Positions 7,585-17,414 of a DNA stretch of 64,000 nt are shown here, in pieces. The translations under genes were made by a program, and so were the position numbers. The stretch's first letter is position 1, and every line of letters starts with the position of its first letter. This DNA comes from Dyella sp. 2HG41-7 (GTDB lineage Bacteria; Pseudomonadota; Gammaproteobacteria; Xanthomonadales; Rhodanobacteraceae), in assembly GCF_021390675.1 (NCBI RefSeq), contig NZ_JAJEJV010000003.1:271688-335687 (forward strand), in the 5' to 3' direction. The notes beneath the pieces were generated by a model, which was given only the letters and a program-made list of their open reading frames with translations, had not been told where the DNA came from and ran no database searches.

Positions 7585-9444
7585 ATGATGTCCCCGCTTC
7601 GAACCCTGGCCCTTGGCGCCCTGCTGCTGCCGGTGGCGGCCTATGCCGACGATCCCTATTCCTACGCCCAGCCCGACGAGGTGCGCGTCACCCATCTCGA
7701 CCTGAAGCTGGCGATCGATTTTCCGCAGCGCAAGCTGGACGGTCAGGCGACGTTGACGCTGAACTGGAAGGATCCCAAGGCCAGCATGCTGGTGCTGGAC
7801 ACGCGCGACCTCACCATCACGCGTGTCGATGCGGTCGATGCGCAGGGCAAAACATCGCCGCTGACGTTTGCGCTCGCGCCACGCGATAAGCAACTCGGCA
7901 GCAAACTCACCATCCAGGCGCCGCAACATCCGCAGGAAGTGCGCATTGTGTACGCCACCTCGCCCAACGCATCGGGCCTGCAATGGTTGCCGCCCGCGCA
8001 AACGGCGGACAAGAAGCAGCCTTTCATGTTCTCGCAATCCGAATCTATCCACGCGCGCTCGTGGGTGCCACTGCAGGATTCACCCGCGATTCGCTTCACG
8101 TACACGGCCGATGTCACGGCGCCCAAGGACACGCGTGTCGCGATGAGCGCGCCGAACGATTCGTCGCATGCGTTGAATGGTCACTTCAACTTCGACCAGG
8201 CGCATCCGATTCCGTCGTACTTGCTCGCGATCGCTGCAGGCGATCTTGCCGCGAAAGACACGGGACCACGCTCGGCGGTGTACGCGGAGCCTTCGGTGGT
8301 CGGCAAAGCCGCGCATGAATTTGAAGATACGGAAAAGATGATACGCACCACGGAATCGTTGTACGGCCCGTATCGTTGGGGCCGTTACGACATCTTGGTG
8401 TTGCCGCCGAGTTTCCCGTACGGCGGCATGGAAAATCCGAATATGACGTTCGCCACGCCGACCGTGCTGGTGGGCGACAAGAGTTTGGTTTCGTTGGTTG
8501 CGCATGAGCTGGCGCACTCGTGGTCGGGCAATCTGATTACGGCGGCATCGTGGCGCGACATCTGGCTCAACGAAGGCATCACCACATACGTGCAAGGCCG
8601 CATTACCGAGGCGTTGTACGGCAAGCGCCAAGCCGACGAAGAAGCCTTGCTCGATATCCATACCGTGCAAAAGGAAATCGCCACACTGCCGTTGAATTCG
8701 CAGCGGCTTGCTCCGGTGCCCGGCAAGGTGGATGCGGACGACTCGCTGTCAGATGTCGCATACAACAAAGGTTCGTGGTTTCTGCGCACGCTGGAACAAC
8801 GCTACGGTCGCGAGAACTTCGACAACTATCTGAAGGGCTATTTCAGCCACTTCGCGTTCCAGAGCATTACCACCGAACAGATGCTCGATTATTTGAAGCC
8901 CAATCTGATCGACAAATACCCCGGCAAAATGAGCTGGAACGAAGTGAAGGAATGGGTCTACGGCGCCGGCCTTCCCAAGAACGCGCCAATTCCCGACTCG
9001 CCGCGCTTCGACGCCATCGACAAGGAACGCACAGCGTTTCTCGGCGGCACGCTGACGGCCGCCAAGCTCGATGCGAAGAGTTGGAACACACAGGAATGGA
9101 TGTACTTCCTCGACGGCATGCCGGAAGCGCCGTCGCTCGCCAAGATGCAGGAACTGGATGCAACGTGGCATCTCACCGGTACGCCCAACGCCGAAATCGG
9201 CATGCGTTGGTACGTGCATGCGATTGCCGCGGGCGACAAGGCCACCTGGCCTGCCGCAGCGGAACATATGACGCGTATCGGCCGCCTGTACCTCACCATG
9301 CCGGTCTATCGCGCGCTAAGCAAAACGCCGGAAGGCCTGGCCTTTGCCGAACAGGTGTACAGCAAGGCGAAGGACGGCTATCACCCGCTCACGCAACAGG
9401 CGGTCGAAGCCTTGTTTGCGAAGGCCAAAGGCACCAAATCCTGA
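7585..9444 (+). CDS. secreted M1 family metallopeptidase
   Basis: A 619-residue zinc aminopeptidase with a signal peptide (residues 1-21, ending AAYA), so it is probably periplasmic or secreted. GGMENP at 280-285 is the exopeptidase motif. HELAH at 307-311 gives two zinc ligands and the catalytic Glu, and LNEG at 328-331 provides the third ligand Glu330. The overall layout resembles leukotriene A4 hydrolase-like M1 enzymes, shorter than PepN. I choose ATG 7585 for the signal peptide; a GTG at 7546 with a GAGGAGG just in front would add 13 residues that spoil it. A second M1 enzyme, pepN, lies at 43.9 kb. Confidence 0.92.
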   Translation: MMSPLRTLALGALLLPVAAYADDPYSYAQPDEVRVTHLDLKLAIDFPQRKLDGQATLTLNWKDPKASMLVLDTRDLTITRVDAVDAQGKTSPLTFALAPRDKQLGSKLTIQAPQHPQEVRIVYATSPNASGLQWLPPAQTADKKQPFMFSQSESIHARSWVPLQDSPAIRFTYTADVTAPKDTRVAMSAPNDSSHALNGHFNFDQAHPIPSYLLAIAAGDLAAKDTGPRSAVYAEPSVVGKAAHEFEDTEKMIRTTESLYGPYRWGRYDILVLPPSFPYGGMENPNMTFATPTVLVGDKSLVSLVAHELAHSWSGNLITAASWRDIWLNEGITTYVQGRITEALYGKRQADEEALLDIHTVQKEIATLPLNSQRLAPVPGKVDADDSLSDVAYNKGSWFLRTLEQRYGRENFDNYLKGYFSHFAFQSITTEQMLDYLKPNLIDKYPGKMSWNEVKEWVYGAGLPKNAPIPDSPRFDAIDKERTAFLGGTLTAAKLDAKSWNTQEWMYFLDGMPEAPSLAKMQELDATWHLTGTPNAEIGMRWYVHAIAAGDKATWPAAAEHMTRIGRLYLTMPVYRALSKTPEGLAFAEQVYSKAKDGYHPLTQQAVEALFAKAKGTKS

Positions 9445-9462
9445 TCCGACGTTCTGGACCTT

Positions 9463-9489
9463 CGCTATCCCGGCCACGCCGGGATAGCG
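9463..9489. terminator. stem-loop after the M1 peptidase gene
   Basis: A perfect 11-bp stem, CGCTATCCCGG with CCGGGATAGCG, and a 5-base loop lie 18 bases after the peptidase stop. There is no T-run after it, so it may act as a weak terminator or an mRNA 3'-end protector. Confidence 0.55.
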
Positions 9490-9520
9490 AACATCCCCTT
9501 GGTTATTGCGAGACACCTCA

Positions 9521-10510
9521 ATGAGCACTCCCGCTAACGCGAATGCGCGCCCCCTTTGGCAACGGCTGCTGATACGCCGACTTAAATTTCTCGGCATGCT
9601 TGCCGCGTTGCTGATCGTGCTCGGCGGCGGCACTTATCTCTTTGCGCCGCAGTGGCTGATGAAAGCCAACACCTGGCGCGAGGCGATGAACGCCCAGCTG
9701 TCGAAGCGCTCGGTGCAAGCGGGCGATACGCGCTGGGTGTATTACGAAGGCGGCCAAGGTCCGACTATCGTACTGCTGCACGGTTTTGCGGCGCGCAAGG
9801 AAGTGTGGCTGAAAGTGGCGCCGCTGCTCACCGCGCATTTCCATGTTGTGATTCCCGATCTACCCGGCTGGGGCGAGTCGTCGCGCGTCGCCGGCGCCAG
9901 CTACAACATCGACAACCAGGCGGATCGGTTGAACGATTTCGTCCAGACGCTTCATTTGCAGCACGCACTTATTGTCGGCCACTCCATGGGCGGCGCGATC
10001 GCCGGCGTGTATGCCGCGGAGCATCCTCAGGATGTCGCCGAGCTGGCGCTCGTCGATTCGTTTGGCCTCAAGTTCAAGGAAAACGACTTCGCCAAGGAAG
10101 CGATGAGCGGCAAAGATCCGTTCGTTTTCAACGACCGCGCCGGCTTCTACCAAGCCAATGCGCTGGCCTTCGAACACGTGCCGAAACTGCCCGGGCGCCT
10201 GGTCGACGTATTCGTCGAAGACAATGTCAACAATCGCGCGTTCATCGATCATACGTTCAACGAGCTGCGCGAAAACTCGCAGGTACTGTCGCTGCAGAAC
10301 CAACTCGACAAGCTCACCATGCCGGTGCTCGGCATGTGGTGCCGCGACGACAAGATCATCGATATTTCGGCACTCGAAAGTTTGCGCGGCGGCCTAACGC
10401 ATTCACCTTCGATCAGCACCAGCGTGCTTAACGGATGCAATCACATGCCGCAGATGGAGAAGCCGCAGGCGTTCGTGCAGGTATTGACGAGCTTCGCGCT
10501 GGCGCATTGA
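9521..10510 (+). CDS. membrane-anchored alpha/beta hydrolase
   Basis: A 329-residue hydrolase with an N-terminal membrane anchor (about 22-42, rich in Leu and Gly). The alpha/beta fold follows: VLLHGFAARK near 84 is the oxyanion loop, GHSMGG holds nucleophile Ser155, CRDDKIID carries the acid Asp, and NGCNHMPQMEKP holds the catalytic His. I choose ATG 9521; the frame also opens with a TTG at 9506, which is less likely. The catalytic domain probably faces the periplasm if the anchor is an uncleaved signal. The substrate is unknown; lipase- or esterase-like relatives are common. Confidence 0.88.
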   Translation: MSTPANANARPLWQRLLIRRLKFLGMLAALLIVLGGGTYLFAPQWLMKANTWREAMNAQLSKRSVQAGDTRWVYYEGGQGPTIVLLHGFAARKEVWLKVAPLLTAHFHVVIPDLPGWGESSRVAGASYNIDNQADRLNDFVQTLHLQHALIVGHSMGGAIAGVYAAEHPQDVAELALVDSFGLKFKENDFAKEAMSGKDPFVFNDRAGFYQANALAFEHVPKLPGRLVDVFVEDNVNNRAFIDHTFNELRENSQVLSLQNQLDKLTMPVLGMWCRDDKIIDISALESLRGGLTHSPSISTSVLNGCNHMPQMEKPQAFVQVLTSFALAH

Positions 10511-10542
10511 TGGCGCGTTAGCAACATGCGTGTACGGCATCC

Positions 10543-12138
10543 TCACGCATCGGATGCCGCGCACGCACGATTTGCATGATGATCGGGTTTTTCATGCAGC
10601 AATCGACGCGTGACGCCATTGGTCCATCCGAAGCCGTCCTGCAGCGGATATTCGCCGCCGCCACCGCCGACGGCTTGACCGGTCGATCCGACTAGCGCGT
10701 ATTTCTCCACCAGCTTGCTTTCCCGCTTGTACAAGCCGCTGACGGTATGAAGCCAGCGATGCGCAATGTCGTCGGCTAAATCGTCCAGTGCGTATTGGCG
10801 CAGGCCGTGAATCGCCAGCCATTGCAAGGGCGCCCAACCGTTTGGCTTGTCCCACTGCTCGCCTGTTTCGACTTCGCTGGCGACCAGGCCCCCTTTGGCC
10901 AGCAGTCGTTTGCGCAATGACTCGGCGACGCGTTCCGCTTGCGTCTGGCTCGCGAGCCCTACATAAAGCGGCGTGCAGGTTGCTGCATTAAGTGCTTCGC
11001 GTGACGCATGACGTTGCCAGTCGTAGTCGAGATAGACACCAACGACATCGTCCCAAAGCAAACGGTTGATCGCTTGGCGTCGCGCTTCCGCGCGCTTGGC
11101 GAATGCCTCCGCTTGTTTTCGTTGACCGTCTGCGCGACTGAGTTCGGCGATTTGTTGTTCCAGCTTGTAGACGAATGCGTTGAGATCCACTGGCAAGATG
11201 GCGGTGGTGCGAATCGTTTCGAGCTTGCCGTTGTCGCACCAGCGCGAACTGAAGTCCCAACCGGACGCGGCGCCGGCGCGCAGATCGCGATACACCTGTG
11301 AGTGCTGGCGCGGCGAGCGCTGGGCGGTTTCGACATCTTCGGCGTGCGATTCTTCGCGCGGCGTTTCGCGGGTGTCCCAATAACGGTTGAGCAAGGTACC
11401 GTCGTCCAATCGTACGCAATGGCAGTACGCATCCCCTGGGCGAAGCTCCTCCGCGCCAGCCATCCAGAAGCTGTGCTCTTTAACGAGTTGCGGCAAATAT
11501 TCAATCGCCTCGCGAACGCCGTGCTCTTCAAAGAGCTCCACCATCAAGGCGAACATGGGCGGTTGCGAGCGACTCAGGTAGTACGTCCGGTTGCCATTGG
11601 GCACGTGTCCGTACGCGTCGATGAGATAGGCGAAATTGTTCGCCATATCGTGTAACAAATCGGTACGCCCACTCTCACGCAAGCCGAGCATGGTGAAATA
11701 CGAATCCCAGTAATAAAGCTCGCCAAAGCGACCGCCCGGCACGACATAACGATTCGGCAGCGGAAGCAGAGAGCATTGGGCGGGGTGTTGATGCGGGTGG
11801 CGCGTCAGTACGTCCCACAAGCTGTCGATATGATCGCGGAGCGACTGGCCCTCCACCGATACGTAATGGTGCTTGTGAATCTTCGGCGCGTCGAAATGCG
11901 CGTCGACAAACGCGGCAAGATCGAAATCGGCTTCGCTTCGCTGTTGCCGATACAACGCGAGGATGCGCTCCGGCTCGCCATGCGGTACGCAGTCGACAAA
12001 GGTTTTACTGTCGGGAAACACGCGCGCCAGCTGCACGTCGACAAACAATTCCTGATAGCGATCGGCAGGCGTAAGCGTGTCGGCGGATGCTACGCCGGCA
12101 AGCTTTGTGTGCGCGCTTGGAAGGGATGGATTGTTCAT
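10543..12138 (-). CDS. treF: alpha,alpha-trehalase (GH37), cytoplasmic type
   Basis: A 531-residue trehalase that hydrolyses trehalose to two glucose. Signature 1, [15 protein letters not shown], is at 134-148, and signature 2, [10 protein letters not shown], lies near 448. GWDFSSRW carries the candidate catalytic Asp, and the glycine-rich [18 protein letters not shown] is near the C terminus. I see no signal peptide at the chosen ATG 12138, which favours a cytoplasmic TreF-like enzyme over periplasmic TreA; the symbol rests on that. It stands alone, without visible trehalose synthesis or uptake neighbours. Confidence 0.93.
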   Translation of the reverse strand: MNNPSLPSAHTKLAGVASADTLTPADRYQELFVDVQLARVFPDSKTFVDCVPHGEPERILALYRQQRSEADFDLAAFVDAHFDAPKIHKHHYVSVEGQSLRDHIDSLWDVLTRHPHQHPAQCSLLPLPNRYVVPGGRFGELYYWDSYFTMLGLRESGRTDLLHDMANNFAYLIDAYGHVPNGNRTYYLSRSQPPMFALMVELFEEHGVREAIEYLPQLVKEHSFWMAGAEELRPGDAYCHCVRLDDGTLLNRYWDTRETPREESHAEDVETAQRSPRQHSQVYRDLRAGAASGWDFSSRWCDNGKLETIRTTAILPVDLNAFVYKLEQQIAELSRADGQRKQAEAFAKRAEARRQAINRLLWDDVVGVYLDYDWQRHASREALNAATCTPLYVGLASQTQAERVAESLRKRLLAKGGLVASEVETGEQWDKPNGWAPLQWLAIHGLRQYALDDLADDIAHRWLHTVSGLYKRESKLVEKYALVGSTGQAVGGGGGEYPLQDGFGWTNGVTRRLLHEKPDHHANRACAASDA

Positions 12139-12248
12139 GGCCGATATCGTGTCGGAACGACGCCCGCACCTCAAAAAAACTAGGCGTCTTGTCTCAACAA
12201 GAGAAACTTACGGTGCAAACCGTGGAATATCGGTGAAGTCCAACATGC

Positions 12249-12827
12249 CTAGACCACCCACGGCACCAGCGCTTTCACGCGGCGCATGTACGCACGATAT
12301 TGATCGCCAAAGAGCTCGCACAGCCAACGCTCTTCGAGTCGAAGTTTGCGCCAGAAAGCGAACGCGACGAGAGGCACGCCTAGCAGCGCATGCCATTCGC
12401 CATTGCCGAGCACGGTGCCGAAAAACGCCAGCAGCAAACCAGTGTAAATCGGGTGGCGCACCCAAGCGTAAGGGCCGCGTACGATCAATTCGTGATTTTG
12501 CTTGAGCTGCACGATGCCGCTCCAGTTACGCCCTAACGTGACACGCGCCCAGCATGTAAAAGCTAAGCCGATTACGGTGAGGCCGAAACCCACCCACACA
12601 ACCCAAGATTGAGCAGGCACGAAACGCTCGATAAGAAACGTGCCATCCATCCAGTTGAATCGGTACAACAGCAGCACCGCAACGACAAGCGGGATCACAT
12701 GCCGGCCGAGGCGAGAGCCCGATGATTCGACACGCGCGGCCGGTTTCACCCCCAGCGCGCTGACACACCAGTAGATAAACCAAACCGTCCAGACAACTCG
12801 GAATCCATCTTCGAATGACACCGGCAT
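12249..12827 (-). CDS. isoprenylcysteine methyltransferase-like membrane protein
   Basis: A 192-residue membrane protein with about four or five hydrophobic segments and a C-terminal ICMT/PEMT-type motif: ELIVRGPYAWVRHPIYTG, followed later by LRLEERWLCELFGDQYRAYM. This His-Pro and Glu-Glu pattern binds SAM in the superfamily. I choose ATG 12827, five bases after GGAGG; the adjacent ATG at 12830 is nearly as good, and the TTG at 12839 is unlikely. Bacterial relatives methylate small or lipid substrates that are mostly unknown. It lies downstream of the YciI-like gene on the same strand. Confidence 0.85.
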   Translation of the reverse strand: MPVSFEDGFRVVWTVWFIYWCVSALGVKPAARVESSGSRLGRHVIPLVVAVLLLYRFNWMDGTFLIERFVPAQSWVVWVGFGLTVIGLAFTCWARVTLGRNWSGIVQLKQNHELIVRGPYAWVRHPIYTGLLLAFFGTVLGNGEWHALLGVPLVAFAFWRKLRLEERWLCELFGDQYRAYMRRVKALVPWVV

Positions 12828-12854
12828 CATTGCCTCCAAGAGTGTTCGCGTGAT

Positions 12855-13157
12855 TTATGCCTGTTGCGGCAGTACTGCGCGCATCGGATGAATGTCGAAA
12901 CGAAAACCGCGCTCGGCCTTGATGACCGGATCTTCGTTAACCAGCGATTCGGGCGCAGCGTCGTCGGGCAATTGCATGACGAGAATGCCGTATACCGCAT
13001 GCGGATCCATCACCGGACCGAATACGACGACATAGCCCTGATTCATCCGTTCGCGCCAGTAGTCCGCGTGCGACTTCATCAGCGCCGTTTCTTCCGGCGT
13101 GATGTCGGCGGGAAATGTATCGCGAGGTCCGTGCAGCTTGCAGAAGAAATAGCGCAT
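12855..13157 (-). CDS. YciI-like protein
   Basis: A 100-residue protein of the YciI/YCII-related dimeric alpha-beta barrel family. Visible features are the opening MRYFFCKLHGPR, HADYWRERMNQGYVVVFGPV with the conserved His and Gly-Pro, and the closing DPVIKAERGFRFDIHPM. The start at 13157 is chosen because AAGGA sits seven bases upstream; ATG 13166 overlaps that site. It is 27 bp upstream of the ICMT-like gene and may share its transcript. The function of this family is not established. Confidence 0.87.
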   Translation of the reverse strand: MRYFFCKLHGPRDTFPADITPEETALMKSHADYWRERMNQGYVVVFGPVMDPHAVYGILVMQLPDDAAPESLVNEDPVIKAERGFRFDIHPMRAVLPQQA

Positions 13158-13193
13158 GGCGAGCATCCTTACTGCAACGGTGCAGTTCGACCC

Positions 13194-13961
13194 TTAATCG
13201 GCCACATCGGCGATCAGTCGATCCAACTCCGCCTTCAGCATGGCGCCGTTTTGACGCAGCCAATCACGCTGCTCGCGCCAATCGGGAAAGATCGATTCGA
13301 CATGCGCCCAGAAGCGCGGCGAGTGGTTGCGCACTTTCAGATGGCACAACTCGTGCGCGAGCACATAACGCAGCGCAGCGGTCGGCGCGAGCGCGAGCGA
13401 AAGATCGAGATTAATGCGATCCCGGGTATCCAGGCTGCCCCACAGACTCTTCATGGGACGAATGCGCAATGCCGTCGGTGCTAGACCGAGCTGCGGCACA
13501 TAACCGGCGAGCCAGCGCGACACGTCGCGGCGAATCTGCGTTTCGAAATACGACGCGAGCAATCCGCGCGCGACCGGTAAAGCGCGACTGTGCGGACGCG
13601 GAATTTCCAGCGTAAGACCGCTGTCGTGGGCGACGACGCGCGGATACGCACCTTCGGCCCAATCCAGCGTCGCGATTTCGCCGCGCAACGGGAATTCGAT
13701 GGGCGACCCCAAACGCAACGGCGGCAGCGGCTCGACGACGAGGTTGAGCTCGTCGAGTTTCCGCTCCAGCCAATCGGCGTTGTGCCGCAAAAATGCGTTG
13801 ACCTGCGACGGATGCGTGCCCTGCGGATAGGTGATGCGCGCGCCTTTCGTGGACACGGTCAGGCGCAGCCGTCGTGCTCGTGGATGCGAAGCCTTGAGCA
13901 CACGGATGGTGTTGCCGCTGGGTGTCGCCAACTCCAGCCAGTCGCCGTCGAGATACGCCAT
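13194..13961 (-). CDS. YgjP-like zinc metallopeptidase domain protein
   Basis: A 255-residue protein of the DUF45/YgjP family, sometimes described as M48-like. HELCH at 203-207 gives His203, Glu204 and His207, and His213 in RNHSPRFW is the likely third ligand. RPMKSLWGSLDTRDRINLDLSLAL at about 168-191 is typical of the family, with the core split across strands before the zinc motif. There is no signal peptide, so it is cytoplasmic. The physiological substrate is unknown. It lies 36 bp upstream of the YciI-like gene on the same strand, so the three genes down to 12249 could form one unit. Confidence 0.9.
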   Translation of the reverse strand: MAYLDGDWLELATPSGNTIRVLKASHPRARRLRLTVSTKGARITYPQGTHPSQVNAFLRHNADWLERKLDELNLVVEPLPPLRLGSPIEFPLRGEIATLDWAEGAYPRVVAHDSGLTLEIPRPHSRALPVARGLLASYFETQIRRDVSRWLAGYVPQLGLAPTALRIRPMKSLWGSLDTRDRINLDLSLALAPTAALRYVLAHELCHLKVRNHSPRFWAHVESIFPDWREQRDWLRQNGAMLKAELDRLIADVAD

Positions 13962-14144
13962 GGGGTTCTGCCTTTGGGTACTGCTTCCGGGGCCGAAAGG
14001 GGGCTCCGGCTACAGCCAGAATGTGGGGCGCGGGGTCTCCGCGCAAGGGCTTTTTTGCCTCATTGGCGGGAAGCGCGATCTGGCGCGCGTCTCACCTGAG
14101 GGTGGGACGCGGAAGGGGGTCCAAAGGCTGTCCGGGGCAAGGAC

Positions 14145-15056
14145 TTATTCGGGCCGAGGCAGCCCGAACCACTCTTCCAGCTTGGCCAGCAGGCGCTCCA
14201 ATTCCAGGGTCAGGAGGGCGAACCGGGCGTCCATTTCGGCGGCTGCATCCTGTTGGCTGTCGCCCATTTCATCGAGCACCGCGTCGAGAAATTTGAGCTT
14301 GCGCACGACCAGATCCTCACCCAGCACGAAGCTGATGCGATCGTCGAACACCAAGCCGAGCTGGAACACTTGCTTGCCGTTGCGCAGATGCTCTTTCACT
14401 TCTTCCGCATCGAGATCCTGACGACGGCAACGCGCGATCGCGCCGGTGGCCGTGGCCGGATCGCGCAGTTCGCATTCGTCGCCGAGCACCAGGCCGCCGG
14501 GCAAGTTGCCGTGGGCGAGCCAATCGGTCATCAACACGCGCGGACCTTCTTCCGGCGCGAGCGGCACGGCGGGGAAACTGCCGAGCGCTTCGCGTACTTG
14601 CGTCAGCGCGTTCTCGGCGCTTTTTCGGCTCGATGTATCGAGCACCAGCCATCCGTTCTTGCGATCGACGTATGCCGACATGCGCGAGCTGCGCACAAAG
14701 GCGCGCGGCAGCAGTTCGGTCAGCAAGTCTTCTTTCATGCGCTTGCGTTCGCGACCGCCGATCTTGCGGCCTTCTTCTTCGGCGATCTTTTGCACTTTGC
14801 GCTGCAATTCGTCGTTCACGACGGCGGCGGGCAGAAGCTTTTCTTCGCTGCCCACCGTGACCAAGGTGCATGCGTTCACGACGTGCGTCATCGGCGCATC
14901 GTCGCCACGGCCGACGGGCGGCACGAAACCGCGCGTACCCATTTCCAGCGGGCCGCACGGGCGCAGACGATGGTCGGCCAGCGCTTCGTCGAGGCGCTTC
15001 AGATCATCGGCTACGGAAGGAGAAAAGCGGAACAGCGTGAGATTGCGGAAGAACAT
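14145..15056 (-). CDS. rdgC: recombination-associated protein RdgC
   Basis: A 303-residue RdgC, the usual length. RdgC forms a ring-shaped dimer around DNA and modulates RecA access. It begins with the family start MFFRNLTLFRF, with GFVPPVGR near residue 44 and the C-terminal KFLDAVLDEM. I choose ATG 15056 for this start; the longer frame (36 bases upstream) is not conserved. It lies downstream of the aminotransferase gene on the same strand, separated by a REP-like palindrome. The identification is secure. Confidence 0.95.
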   Translation of the reverse strand: MFFRNLTLFRFSPSVADDLKRLDEALADHRLRPCGPLEMGTRGFVPPVGRGDDAPMTHVVNACTLVTVGSEEKLLPAAVVNDELQRKVQKIAEEEGRKIGGRERKRMKEDLLTELLPRAFVRSSRMSAYVDRKNGWLVLDTSSRKSAENALTQVREALGSFPAVPLAPEEGPRVLMTDWLAHGNLPGGLVLGDECELRDPATATGAIARCRRQDLDAEEVKEHLRNGKQVFQLGLVFDDRISFVLGEDLVVRKLKFLDAVLDEMGDSQQDAAAEMDARFALLTLELERLLAKLEEWFGLPRPE

Positions 15057-15104
15057 GCGGTATCCGATTGCAGCGATACGCCGTGACGACACAAACCAGG
15101 ACCC

Positions 15105-15165
15105 AATTCCTTATGCGAGGCACAAGACACTGGGCCCCGGCTTTCGCTGGGGCGACGGTGATGAG
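15105..15165. repeat. REP-like palindromic intergenic element
   Basis: Between rdgC and the aminotransferase lies a segment whose core is GCCCCGGC-TTTC-GCTGGGGC (15134-15153), an 8-bp stem with one wobble pair, followed by GACGG. Cores of this form are frequent dispersed repeats in GC-rich gammaproteobacterial genomes. I found only one copy in this window, so the repeat assignment rests on general knowledge. Confidence 0.45.
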
Positions 15166-15169
15166 AGTT

Positions 15170-16369
15170 TTAGCGAATGACGGCCGAGACCGCAGCAACC
15201 ACGGTATCGAGGTTGTTGCGATTGAGCGCCGCCACACAAATGCGCCCCGTACCGATGGCGTAGATCGCATGCTCTTCGCGCAAACGGTCGACTTGCGCCT
15301 TGCTCAGACCCGAGTACGAGAACATGCCGGCTTGCTTCTGGATAAAGCCGAATTGCGGCGCGCCGCTTGCAGCGAGCTTTTCCACCATGCCGGCACGCAT
15401 CGCGTGAATGCGCTCGCGCATTTCGGTAAGTTCCTTCTCCCACAACGCGCGCAATTCGACGCTATTGAGCACGCCGGCCACCAACGCGCCGCCGTGCGTC
15501 GACGGACTCGAGTAGATAGAGCGAATGATGCGTTTGACCAGCGACTGCACGCGCAGCGCTTCATCGCGCGACGCGGCGACGATCGACAATGCGCCGACGC
15601 GCTCGCCGTACAACGAGAACGACTTCGAATACGAATTGGCGACCACGAACGATTCGATGCCCGACTCGGCGAACAGACGTACGGCCGCGGCATCTTCGTC
15701 GATGCCTTTGTCGAAGCCTTGATATGCCATGTCGATAAACGGCAACAAGCCGCGATCTTTCACCACGGCGACGACTTGCTTCCACTGCTCGACGGAGAGA
15801 TCCACGCCCGTCGGGTTGTGGCAGCACGCGTGCAACAGCACGATCGTGCCCGGCTCCAGCTTGTTGAGATCGGCCAGCATGCCGGGGAAATTCACGCCGT
15901 GCGTGGACGGATCGTAGTAGGCGTATTCGATCACGTCGAAACCGGCGGCATTGAACACCACGCGATGGTTTTCCCAGCTCGGGCTGCTGATCGCCACCTT
16001 CGCATTCGGCAGCGCTTTCTTAAGCAGTTCCGCGCCGACGCGCAGCGCACCGCTGCCGCCGACGGTCTGCGACGTCGCCACGCGACCGGCCGCCAGCAAC
16101 GGCGAATCGGGGCCGAACACCAGCTTCTGCGTCGCCTGCGTGTAAGCCGGCAGGCCGTCGATAGGCAGATAACCGCGCGGCAGGGACTGTTTGGCCAGCG
16201 ACTCTTCCACCTCGCGCACCGCGCGCAACACGGGAATACGTCCGCTTTCGTCGTAATAGATGCCCACGCCGAGATTGACTTTGCCCGGACGCGTATCGGC
16301 CACGTAGGCTTCGGTGAGGCCCAGGATGGGATCGCCTGGGGTCATTTCAACGGATGCAAAATGGGACAC
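15170..16369 (-). CDS. tyrB: aromatic/aspartate amino acid aminotransferase (class I)
   Basis: A 399-residue PLP aminotransferase. PLP Lys249 sits in SYSKSFSLYGERVG, the PLP-ring Asp213 in FIDMAYQGF, and HACCHNPTG near 180-188 is the class I aspartate/aromatic signature. GVGIYYDESGRIPVL at 34-48 is also typical. It transfers amino groups between aromatic or dicarboxylic amino acids and 2-oxoglutarate. The symbol tyrB is a best guess between tyrB and aspC. The start at 16369 lies 30 bases from a met-box-like dyad at 16399-16414, which hints at a link with methionine metabolism, since related enzymes make methionine from its oxo acid. Confidence 0.9.
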   Translation of the reverse strand: MSHFASVEMTPGDPILGLTEAYVADTRPGKVNLGVGIYYDESGRIPVLRAVREVEESLAKQSLPRGYLPIDGLPAYTQATQKLVFGPDSPLLAAGRVATSQTVGGSGALRVGAELLKKALPNAKVAISSPSWENHRVVFNAAGFDVIEYAYYDPSTHGVNFPGMLADLNKLEPGTIVLLHACCHNPTGVDLSVEQWKQVVAVVKDRGLLPFIDMAYQGFDKGIDEDAAAVRLFAESGIESFVVANSYSKSFSLYGERVGALSIVAASRDEALRVQSLVKRIIRSIYSSPSTHGGALVAGVLNSVELRALWEKELTEMRERIHAMRAGMVEKLAASGAPQFGFIQKQAGMFSYSGLSKAQVDRLREEHAIYAIGTGRICVAALNRNNLDTVVAAVSAVIR

Positions 16370-16398
16370 GGTTCTACTCGATTGAAGAGGGGGACTAT

Positions 16399-16414
16399 GG
16401 ACGTCTAAACGTCC
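16399..16414. promoter_or_regulatory. met-box-like tandem/dyad upstream of the aminotransferase
   Basis: GGACGTCT and AAACGTCC stand in tandem; read as a dyad this is GGACGT-N4-ACGTCC. The two 8-mers match the MetJ box AGACGTCT at 7 and 6 positions. The site is 30-45 bases upstream of the aminotransferase start. Whether this organism has MetJ is unknown. Confidence 0.45.
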
Positions 16415-16423
16415 GCCTAAAAT

Positions 16424-17308
16424 TTATGAATGGCTTTCGCCATCGGGCCCTGCCAGCCAGCCGTGGACATCCGCGCGCTTGGCGCCGTCGCGCGAACCCA
16501 GCGATGCGAAGTCGAACAGCTGCCGATCCGTCAATTGCGAGGGCGCCACGTTGCTCAGCGCGCGAAACATGATTTCGCTGCGGCCAGGATATTGACGCTC
16601 CCAATCTTGCACCATGCGACTGACGGCCTTGCGTTGCAAATTTTCCTGCGAACCGCAGAGGTTACAGGGAATGATCGGAAACTGCCTGTGCTCGGCGTAT
16701 TCGGCGATGTCGTCTTCTTTGCAGTACGCCAGCGGCCGGATCACCACGTGCCGCCCGTCGTCCGAGCGCAGCTTGGGCGGCATCGCCTTCAAACTGCCCT
16801 GGTAGAACATGTTTAGGAAAAACGTGTTCAAGATATCGTCGCGATGATGCCCCAGCGCGATCTTGGTGACGCCGTTGTCGGCCGCCCACTGATACAACGC
16901 ACCGCGCCGCAGCCGCGAGCACAGGCTGCACATCGTTTTGCCTTCCGGAATCACGCGCGTCACCGTGCTATAGGTGTCCTGCTCGATGATATGGAACGGC
17001 ACGCCACGCTCGGTCAGATAGTTCGGCAGCACATGTTCGGGAAATCCGGGCTGCTTCTGATCGAGATTCACCGCGACCAACTCGAAACGCACTGGCGCCC
17101 TGGCCTGCAGCGACAACAGCACGTCCAGCATGGTGTACGAGTCTTTGCCGCCGGAGAGGCACACCATCACCTTGTCGCCGTCCTCGATCATATTGAAGTC
17201 GGCGATGGCCTGGCCCACCTGATGACGCAAACGCTTGGCCAGCTTGGCGGCCTCATAGGCGCGCTTGCGGGCGATATCGGGCGGAGTGACCTCGGGATGG
17301 GCGGACAT
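16424..17308 (-). CDS. ttcA: tRNA 2-thiocytidine(32) synthetase TtcA
   Basis: A 294-residue enzyme that thiolates cytidine 32 of certain tRNAs. The ATP-binding PP-loop SGGKDS is at 52-57. Cys127 and Cys130 in [10 protein letters not shown] and the later IPCNLCGSQ carry the cysteines that bind its iron-sulfur cluster. [17 protein letters not shown] near 158 is the family's second signature. The length is normal. It lies upstream of the aminotransferase gene on the same strand and is divergent from the small YdcH-like gene. Confidence 0.96.
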   Translation of the reverse strand: MSAHPEVTPPDIARKRAYEAAKLAKRLRHQVGQAIADFNMIEDGDKVMVCLSGGKDSYTMLDVLLSLQARAPVRFELVAVNLDQKQPGFPEHVLPNYLTERGVPFHIIEQDTYSTVTRVIPEGKTMCSLCSRLRRGALYQWAADNGVTKIALGHHRDDILNTFFLNMFYQGSLKAMPPKLRSDDGRHVVIRPLAYCKEDDIAEYAEHRQFPIIPCNLCGSQENLQRKAVSRMVQDWERQYPGRSEIMFRALSNVAPSQLTDRQLFDFASLGSRDGAKRADVHGWLAGPDGESHS

Positions 17309-17414
17309 GGGCGGGCATGGCGGACGACAGGCAAGCGCATAGTGTACCCGCCCCGCCGGCTGCGGTCCGGCGCGCTACAATTGGTTTTCTATCGCCGCCC
17401 TTCGCGCCATCGCC

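Noticed and set aside
14028..14056. Plus-strand hairpin GCGCGG/CCGCGC followed by a T-run
   Set aside because: The T-run starts six bases after the stem, and the flanking genes are both on the minus strand, so there is no transcript for it to end.
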